From: Erinaceus europaeus
Lineage: Eukaryota > Chordata > Mammalia > Eulipotyphla > Erinaceidae
Direction: 5' to 3'
NCBI RefSeq assembly: GCF_950295315.1
Contig: NW_026647180.1
Span: forward strand, 186,001 to 250,000
DNA length: 64,000 nt
Below, piece by piece: positions 59,726-64,000 of the stretch. The first letter of the stretch is position 1; every line of letters begins with the position of its first letter. The notes beneath the pieces are model-generated. The model was given only the letters and a program-made list of their open reading frames with translations. It had not been told where the DNA came from and ran no database searches. Position numbers and translations under genes: made by a program.

Positions 59726-61870
59726 CATGTAGAGTTCTGAAAATATATTTCAGCTAGAGACCTGCACAGCTCTGGATTCGGGTAGTAATGCGGATACACC
59801 TGGCCCTTTGAGCCACAGTCATGAGAGACATCTCACAGAGCCGTTCGTTTTCCTCTTGTCACTCTACAGATCTATCTCAGCACAAACTACAGCTGCCAGG
59901 TCATCTACTTCACTCTTGCTCTTTTTGTCCACCGAGTCCTATCCTAAAATTGTAAATCAAAGAAGAAATAGACATAGTTCAGTTCCCTGCACAAAGGACT
60001 GCCTGAGGCTGGACCGGGGAGATGAAATACGCCAGCCTACATTGCCTGGAGCATCACTAAAACTACTTCCAATTTGGAGAGTCAAGGGCAGTTTTGGAGA
60101 GTGGGCTGAAGGCCAAGGGTTGCTTCTCAGAGTGGTCTAAGACCTAGATGTTCTAAGTGTAAACTTTCCTCACAAACATAAAATAACAATGCCACTTGTA
60201 AGAAGTATGCATGGGCATGGAGGGGTGTCTTCAGTGCTCTGGCAGTGAACAACACAGGGCCTGAATTTCTGTCCTTTTCAGTCACTGGATTCTGTCTCTC
60301 TGACTGTCTGTGCGTTCCTTCTTCCCTGGATCCTTCCTGGAAGTCATAGCATGCATTGTGAACTCGGTCTTCCTGGTGTTGAAATTTTCCTTTCTTTGCC
60401 CTTTGGATTATTTAGTCTGGTACATATGGCGTAGTACAGAGGGGAACTGAGGAGACAGCTTTCCTGCTACAGGTAACAGGCATATGTCCATCTCCAGCTG
60501 CAGCTGTCCATGCCTTCTGTGCTTGATTCCCATTCTCCAGGGCCCTGTGGCTGACACTCAGCCTAAATGCAGCCCTCCTCAATTTCCTGCACCACATCAT
60601 TGTCCTTATTCCATGAGAGCCCAGGTCAAGAGAAGTGAAACCCTACCACCCTAGTACACACATTGTGCTTTCCCTCTATTGGGCCAAATGTAAAGGATCT
60701 GTGTTACTGATGGCCAGAACAGTGTCCAGATTTTCCATGCAAAACGGAAACTTCCAGGGTTCAGAAAGAGGGTGATTTGATGGCTTTGAAATATCTTTTC
60801 CACGTGCCTCCTGGGGTTTCAAATCCTTTTGAAACCTAAAGTTCGTTCTTGTATCTAGGGAATATTCTCACCTCTGGCCCAAAGGCCCTCCCAACTAGGA
60901 GCACAGCTATCCTGGGGTCAGGAGGTCTGCCAGCTTGCTAGCTCCTGGAGGGATTCCTGAGTATGTCCTCAGGTCCCAAGAGGTAACAGGTGTTTCCAAT
61001 TGCCTTTATTAGCAGCAGCCAGGCCCTCAGGAGAGTGGTGGGGCCATGTTCTCCACTGGAATCTCCTAATTCCACCAATGGAGGCATCCATCTTGCTTTT
61101 GTCTCTCCATAGCAAGGGCCCTGGGAGTTTGTTCTTCCTGCAAGCAGAGCGACTTTGTATGGGACACTCATGCATGCCTAATTCTGGGAATCTCTCTGAG
61201 TGTGATGTGAGGACACCAGGACACCATGATCAGTGATTGTGAGGACACAGGAGCAATTGCTTTGGCTGGACACAAAGGGTAGGTGTAAGGGGCCTGGTTC
61301 ATCCACTATTCTTCAGTCAAACACAGTTCCCGTCTATGTTGAAACACAGCTGTTTCTGGGCTTGAAATCTGCTGCCCTGAGAAGTGGACTGAGAGTTTGG
61401 AGGCTGAGTAGGCAGCCAAACATGACTGGACAGGCTCATTCCCCTGAATGCTGTGGGGTGCCCCAGCTTACCCCATTGGCAGTGTTTGGATGATAGTGAG
61501 GCATGGGATTGAATCAGGAACTCAGGAGAGGGAGACATGAGAGTACCTTTGCATGTGCATTCTTGCTTAGCCAGAATCTGGGCTAGCTGGCTTGCCCTGA
61601 CCAGCTAGGTTCTCTATACATAAGTTGCAGGTGAGTCTGGCTACCTTGACTCCCATGCTGTGAGACTAAGATAGAAGAGCTCTGAGCACACACAGACACA
61701 CACAGACTGACAGACAGGCAGACACACAGGCATTACTGTCAGGTCTGTTAGTACAGCATATGGTGAAGGCTGGGGCTGTATGGGGTCTGTTGGCATGAGA
61801 GCTGCTGCCTTACAATCTCTACAAGCCAGGTTTGAACCTGCCATCAATGAACACAGTGTAGGAGGTTTTT
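59371..61870 (+). repeat. M1-M4 of the last long unit
   Basis: Leader, composite microsatellite (59682-59725), M2, M3 with SINE relic, CA-rich tract (61687-61730) and M4, joined normally to an AT module. Confidence 0.75.
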
Positions 61871-64000
61871 GACTTCTGGTCTCTTTTCAACTAATCTATT
61901 CCTCTTCTCGCCTTCTCTGTCTCTAACTCTCACATGCTCTCATACACTCTGTCTTCACTGATTGATATTTTACTTATATACTTATTTTACTGACAGGCCC
62001 AGATATACAAAGAGAGTTACCTGAGCACTGATGAGCTCTGGCTTGTTTTGTTGGTGATATCACCTAGGCTACTGGAGTCACAGCTTTGTAAGTTTTTCTG
62101 ACACAAGCCATATTCTGTCTCCTCATTTCCATGGCAGTATATCTCAGACTTTATAATAAACATATACATCCATATATATAAATATAAATATATATATATA
62201 TCATTTATAGAATTGTCGACCTATGTATTTGACCTTTATCAGAATTAACACATTTATAACAGCTTCCTTTTTCATTAATAATTGTCCACCTAGGTGGAGC
62301 AGGATTTAATACAATTATAAATAATAGAACCTTCCAGTAGCATTTCTAATAGCATTTCTATCAGCATCCTTATTGTAATTACCATAGTACAGAACTTGCC
62401 TCCTATCTCTAGTGTAAGTTTCAGTACATATGAGTTTCTTTTCATTCTACTGAAATCTTAATTTCCCTGGACTCTGAAGTGTCTCAGAATTTTTGAAGCA
62501 GCCCTCTGTTTCTCAGCAGATGGTTTCCATTTTCTGCTGTAATAAGCTCGTATTGTGCTTTTGTTTTTATTTTTCATTTTTTTCTAATCCTCCTAGATCA
62601 TCCCCGTTTATTTGCATATGTATTTATTTATTTAGTCCTATATTACATGAGGGGTCATTTCTTCTGCCTGATAGATTTTTATCTTATAATTGAAGGGAAG
62701 TTTACACTCACAATACATTTCGTGTCGTAAATACTATACACATATGGTGAAGGCTTGGGTGGTCTGGGGTCTGTGGATGTGAGACTGCTGCCTTACAATC
62801 TCTACAAACCAGGTTTGAACCTGTCATGTATGAACAAAGTGTTGGAGGTTTTTGACTTCTGGTCTCTTTTCCACTTTTCTATTTCTCTTCTTGCCTTCTC
62901 TGTCCCTGAATCTCACAGGCTCTCACTCACTCTGTCTGTACTCATTAATATTTTACTTATATATTTATTTTACTGACAGGCACTGATATACAAAGAGAGT
63001 CAGCAGGGCACTGCTGAGCTCTGGCTTGTTTTGTTGGCGATTTCACCTAGGTTTCTGGAGCTTCAGCTTTGTAAGTCTCTCTGGCACAAGCCATACTCTG
63101 TCTCCGCATAGCCATGCCAGTATCCCTCTGAGTCTATAATAAAGATACACTTACATATATGTATAAGTATATACATATATATATATATCAGTCATTCTTA
63201 GAATTTTTGACCTTTTTATTTGATCTTAATGCAGAATTACCACATTTATAACAACCTCCTTATTCTTAAATAATTGGTCACATAGTTGGAGCAGGATACA
63301 CTACAATTATAAATTATAAACCTTCTAGGAGCATTTCCAATAGCCTTTCTATCAGTATCCTCATTGTAATTATCATAGCACAGAAATTGCCTCCATTTTC
63401 TTGTGTAAGCTTCAATACGTACGCCTTTCTTTTCATTCTCAGGAATTCTTAATTTGCCTGGACCCTGAAGTGTCAGGGAAGTTTTGAAGCAGCCCTATGT
63501 TTCTCAGCAGATGTTTTCTATATTTCTGCTGTAATCAGGTCTTCCTGTGGTTTTTGTTTTTATTTTTTTCAAATCCTCCTGGATCATCCCCATTCATTTG
63601 CATATTTATTTATTTATTTATTTAGTCCCATATCACATGAGGGGACATTTCTTCTTCGTGATAGATTTTCTCTTATAATTGAAGGGAACTTTTGACACAC
63701 AATACATTTCCTTTTGCTGACACTACACACTATAACAACTACTACTGTTTTTGACAGTGACATCCAATGCACAATGGATTAGTATTGCATGGCTCTAAAG
63801 AATATTCACTATTTAACCTACAATGTTTTTAACTTCACAAATATTTATTCTGTTCTTTCTTGGGGGATGAATGCTTTACAGTCAACAGTTACATGTAATA
63901 GTGGACACAGAGGTAATTTTTCCCACTTTCCCTGTATTTCTGTACATCATTTGTAACTTTCTTACTGAGGAGAAGGAAACAGTCATAAATTGAGAGAGCA
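61871..64000 (+). repeat. AT-rich SINE-derived module, cut by the window end
   Basis: AT module of the subtype that retains the ~130 bp after 'gcatggctctaaag' (about 63790-63910). The two internal direct copies have landmarks near 61757 and 62741. The window ends inside the SINE relic at 'aattgagagagca'. A GT/CTCF/promoter module would be expected just beyond the right edge if this is a complete long unit. Confidence 0.75.

Overview
Kind of organism. This is mammalian, almost entirely non-coding repeat DNA. No open reading frame has a recognisable domain and most are under 130 codons. The older interspersed elements look like diverged tRNA-derived SINEs of the kind I associate with hedgehogs (Erinaceidae). 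They carry a B-box-like word (an exact GGTTCGAACC at 39111-39120), a CT-rich tail, a head reading like 'gagagacagctgcag', and the motif 'gcatgagagtccctttgcat'. I see no primate Alu and no rodent B1/B2. The hedgehog assignment rests on remembered family architecture, not on a search (about 0.6).

Layout. The window is one head-to-tail repeat locus, with every copy on the + strand. A full (long) unit is about 6.1 kb. In order it holds: (M1) a leader ending in a composite (CT)n(TA)n microsatellite; (M2) about 0.5 kb of unique-looking sequence; (M3) about 1.5 kb including a SINE relic and ending in a CA repeat; (M4) a short SINE head; an AT-rich SINE-derived module of about 2.3 kb that is itself two diverged copies of a ~0.96-0.98 kb sequence; and a GT tract followed by a ~1 kb module with CTCF-like sites and a CCAAT/GC/TATA-like promoter (P1). 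A short unit of about 2.5 kb is the same unit without the AT module and without the CTCF/promoter module.

Region by region. 1-5114: a truncated long unit fused to a short one. 5115-12722: three short units, the first two very alike. 12723-18826: a long unit with a complete P1. 18827-20235: the start of a short unit. 20236-37764: seven consecutive 2505-bp units (the last is 2499 bp) that differ at only a few positions, a recently homogenised macrosatellite. 37765-48260: a mosaic of truncated pieces joined at abrupt junctions, including a third P1 (39975-41060). 48261-64000: more long and short units, a second near-identical long unit (51016-56545 duplicates 13560-19090), and two copies of a second promoter type, P2 (49591-49925 and 58776-59110).

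How it may work. P1 carries two CTCF-like motifs in the same orientation 244 bp apart, upstream of GC boxes, CCAAT boxes and a TATA-like box. P2 keeps the TATA-proximal core but has different upstream DNA, no CTCF-like motif and a mutated proximal CCAAT box. The architecture recalls CTCF-associated, promoter-bearing macrosatellites such as DXZ4, or CTCF-rich repeat loci such as FIRRE and ICCE. Here, however, the amplified 2505-bp unit lacks both CTCF motif and promoter, and these sit in the less uniform flanking units. X linkage and insulator function are hypotheses. I report no protein-coding gene.
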